Of a DNA stretch of 64,000 nucleotides, positions 62,092 to 64,000 are shown piece after piece. The translations under genes were made by a program, and so were the position numbers. Below the pieces are notes generated by a model. The model was given only the letters and a program-made list of their open reading frames with translations. It ran no database searches and had not been told where the DNA came from. Every line of letters starts with the position of its first letter. Position 1 is the first letter of the stretch. This DNA is from Hirsutella rhossiliensis (taxonomy: Eukaryota > Ascomycota > Sordariomycetes > Hypocreales > Ophiocordycipitaceae): contig NW_025408675.1 of NCBI RefSeq assembly GCF_020360975.1, positions 3,183,642 through 3,247,641 on the forward strand, read 5' to 3'.

Positions 62092-62474
62092 TGATAGCCA
62101 TACGGGCCCCTAATCGTTGCTCCTTCCATTGCCCCTGATGCTCCTGTAATAGCTCGCGGTGCTATTTCCACTATAGGAACTTCCAACTTTTCGACGACTT
62201 CTTCGTCAACCGCGGCGTAACTGGCATCCCTCGTCTACGAGTGAGGAGAAGAGATTGGTCCTATTGATAATGCTTCGAATTATTGTAGGACCAACTTCCA
62301 TTTTCTGAGAACTTCTCTTCTTTTGCCACTGCTCCGTTCTTTGGCCTCGAGACCCGTCTTTGTTTCGAGGCTACGCATTTCCAGGAGGGATGGGGTCTCG
62401 CTAAGTCCTGACTCTTCCTCACTAGAGTCGTTACCATCATCTTCCAGCAGGGCATGATCCTAGCGGTGCGGACT

Positions 62475-63655
62475 TTACATCCCTCGACCGGCTAGGGTCC
62501 TGTCCTGGCGAGTAGGGCAAGCGGCAATGAAATGGGTGTTGTCGCCGCAGCGGAGACAACGACCCTCGTCGGCGTTTATTCCGTTCGTCCTCGGATACCC
62601 ACCTCGCCCGTTGCTTCCGTCCTGACCTGGGCTGGAAGCGAACCGTCTTGCTCGTTCCACTTGACCCCTGGCCGTTCGCCGTCCTCTCTGACCCTGCCCC
62701 TGAGTGCGTGTAACCGTCATTATTACGTCGCCGTCATGGTCGCGTGCGTCACGTGCGTTCTGCTCGGCGGGTAACGTTGCTGACGGTGCCGGGGTGTTGT
62801 CGTTACCGGCGACCTGGATGTTGCCGATGCCTGATGCCTGCCCTTGGTCACGTTGCCCGCGGGCCTGCTTCCTCTGCAACGCCTTAAACTTCGCGGTGTG
62901 CTCGAACGCCCAAGCAATCGGGTGTAGACGTTGGATGTACTCGTTGTAGTCCTTCGGCATGATAACCGGGACTAGTTGCTCACGGAGAGCAGGAGAGATC
63001 GAGTTCCGTAGCCATGCGAGCTTGGAAGCATTATCCCAGCTCGCGCCGCCCGCTGGTCAATGTTTCCTCGAATTCAGGAGGAACTTCCCAAACTCTTGGC
63101 TGTCTCGTTGAATGAGGTGCGCAGCCTGTCCTGCGCCCTCTCTGTCTGCTGCACGCTGCCGAACGTCTGGGCTAGGTGCGAGAAGAATTTCCGGGGTCTG
63201 GGTTGCCCTTCGCGCTCTCTTGCCTCCAAAACCCTCGACTCTCCTCATCATCTGATCCGGCAAGGTCTGCAGGATCTCGTACCACACGACGTTGTTGTTG
63301 CCGTTTAGGCCCTCCTCTTCGTCGGTATTGTACTTAAATACCAGACGGTCGAGGTAGAAGTGGAAGGACTCAGGTTGACCGTTCCACTTCGGCCAAGTCA
63401 TCGGCTTGCGCTTCTTGCCACGGTCCATTTCCTGGGCTGCTTCCGGCCTCGGTTCGACGGGTAAGATCGCCGGGGTACTGAGCACCCCGGGCTGGGTGTC
63501 AACGGTGGCGCTGCTAGGCCTAGCCGGTGAACATCTTCCGCAGTTCTTCGTCTCCCCGATCCCAGATAAGATCTGCAGAGCTCTTGCTCCTTCCCTCCAT
63601 CGGCTCGTTGCGCCGCCGGTCGCGGTGCCCCTGCATAACTACTATTGTCCTCCAT
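62475..63655 (-). pseudogene. Outer element gag
   Basis: Spread over at least two frames. It has a capsid-like segment (TWPKWNGQPESFHFYLDRLVFKY; minus strand at about 63300-63400), then NEYIQRLHPIAWAFEHTAKF. A CCHC zinc knuckle CLRCGDNTHFIAAC (C-x2-C-x4-H-x4-C) lies near 62520-62570. Frame breaks separate the parts; some may be assembly indels. Confidence 0.75.
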
Positions 63656-63718
63656 CTTGTTCGTCCGTCTCGTCGTCCGATCGATCGTCCGTCTCGTCGT
63701 TTAGCCTATCGCCTGTCT

Positions 63719-63817
63719 TGCTGTCTGTCCTGCTGACTGTCCTGCTGTCTGTCCTGCTGTCTGTCCTGCTGTCTGTCCTGCTGTCTGTCCTGCTGTCTGT
63801 CCTTCTGTCTGTCCTGT
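63719..63817. repeat. 12-bp minisatellite in outer element leader
   Basis: About eight tandem units of CTGTCTGTCCTG (with single variants such as CTGACTGTCCTG) lie between the 5' LTR and gag. Read on the element strand the open frame gives repeated Arg-Thr-Asp-Ser, but it has no ATG start. Confidence 0.9.
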
Positions 63818-63841
63818 CTTTTGTTAACTGGTAGCTCAATA

Positions 63842-64000
63842 TGTTACAGGGTCAGCACTGTTAGCACAGGTGCTGGGCGTAATTGATGTAAATTGAGCTA
63901 CAAAGAGTGTAAAGGAGACGTGTCACCATCGCTCCCTTTGGAGTCGTGTCCGTGGCGCTCGCATGACTAGTCTGGCCATGCCAGATCTACACATCGGGGG
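63842..64000 (-). repeat. Outer element LTR, right copy, cut by window edge
   Basis: The first 159 bp (plus orientation) of the direct repeat of 51774-51947. Its far end and the target-site duplication lie outside the window. Confidence 0.88.

Larger units (their letters stand above)
51774..64000 (-). mobile_element. Outer Ty3/Gypsy LTR retrotransposon, interrupted; right end beyond window
   Basis: The element reads on the minus strand: 5' LTR at the right edge, gag, protease/RT, RNase H and integrase, chromodomain remnant, and 3' LTR at 51774-51947. In element orientation the LTR starts TGTAAGGGGC and ends CTGTAACA (TG..CA). A purine tract (GAGAGGAGTAGGGGGC, plus-strand complement at about 51950-51965) precedes the 3' LTR as expected for a polypurine tract. 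Gene order RT-RNase H-integrase marks Ty3/Gypsy. The integrase is split by the inner element (53327-59828). Taken out, the outer element would be about 5.7 kb within the window. Its coding frames contain several breaks. Confidence 0.9.

Noticed and set aside
63719..63817. CRISPR-like array
   Set aside because: Short 12 bp contiguous tandem units without spacers; eukaryotic retroelement context.
51774..64000. Repeat-induced point mutation as the cause of broken retroelement frames
   Set aside because: LTR pairs differ mainly by small indels, with few C-to-T/G-to-A type changes, and the elements are not conspicuously AT-rich. Indels explain the breaks better.

Overview
The window is nuclear DNA of a filamentous ascomycete (Pezizomycotina; most likely Sordariomycetes, perhaps Hypocreales, which is inference). 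Genes are GC-rich and carry short 49-133 bp GT-AG introns with CTAAC/CTGAC-like branch sites. Promoters are pyrimidine-rich, spacers are long, and several families are typical of moulds (NRPS-like reductases, MirB-type siderophore carriers, EthD proteins, DUF4419). Every call comes from reading the sequence; no database search was run.

Layout. 1-8 kb: the 5' end of a secreted protein gene, a catalase-peroxidase (KatG) ending in a peroxisome-type SRL tripeptide, and a multipass membrane protein. 8.5-17.3 kb: an accessory block with a DHA1-type MFS exporter, an orphan FAR1-type DNA-binding domain (Mutator-like transposase relic), an NRPS-like A-T-R carboxylate reductase and an EthD protein, which looks like a small secondary-metabolite locus. 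18.3-20.6 kb: a seven-exon secreted GH2 glycosidase. 24.5-29.4 kb: a TauD-type dioxygenase, a streptothricin-acetyltransferase-like GNAT, and a MirB-type siderophore-iron transporter. A decayed inverted partial copy lies beside the transporter's 3' end, and a paired iron-GATA motif lies 418 bp upstream of its ATG. 30.9-45.8 kb: a probable GPI-anchored wall protein followed by core genes: COPI beta' (SEC27 type), an SCH9-type AGC kinase, glucose-6-phosphate isomerase and mannitol-1-phosphate 5-dehydrogenase. The last two act on fructose-6-phosphate. 49.8-51.1 kb: a secreted DUF4419 protein. 51.8-64 kb: a Ty3/Gypsy LTR element on the minus strand whose integrase is split by a second, complete Ty3/Gypsy chromovirus with 129-130 bp LTRs and a CAGAC target-site duplication.

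Quality caveat. At least eight small indels break the frames of otherwise well-conserved genes: three in COPI beta', two in the NRPS-like gene, and one each in the siderophore transporter, the mannitol-phosphate dehydrogenase and the DUF4419 gene. Most look like one or two bases lost from short G/C runs. COPI beta' is essential, so uncorrected assembly indels are a better first explanation than mass pseudogenisation. Coordinates are exact on the given sequence, but deduced protein lengths for those genes assume the frame is restored.

No tRNA, rRNA or CRISPR array was recognised.
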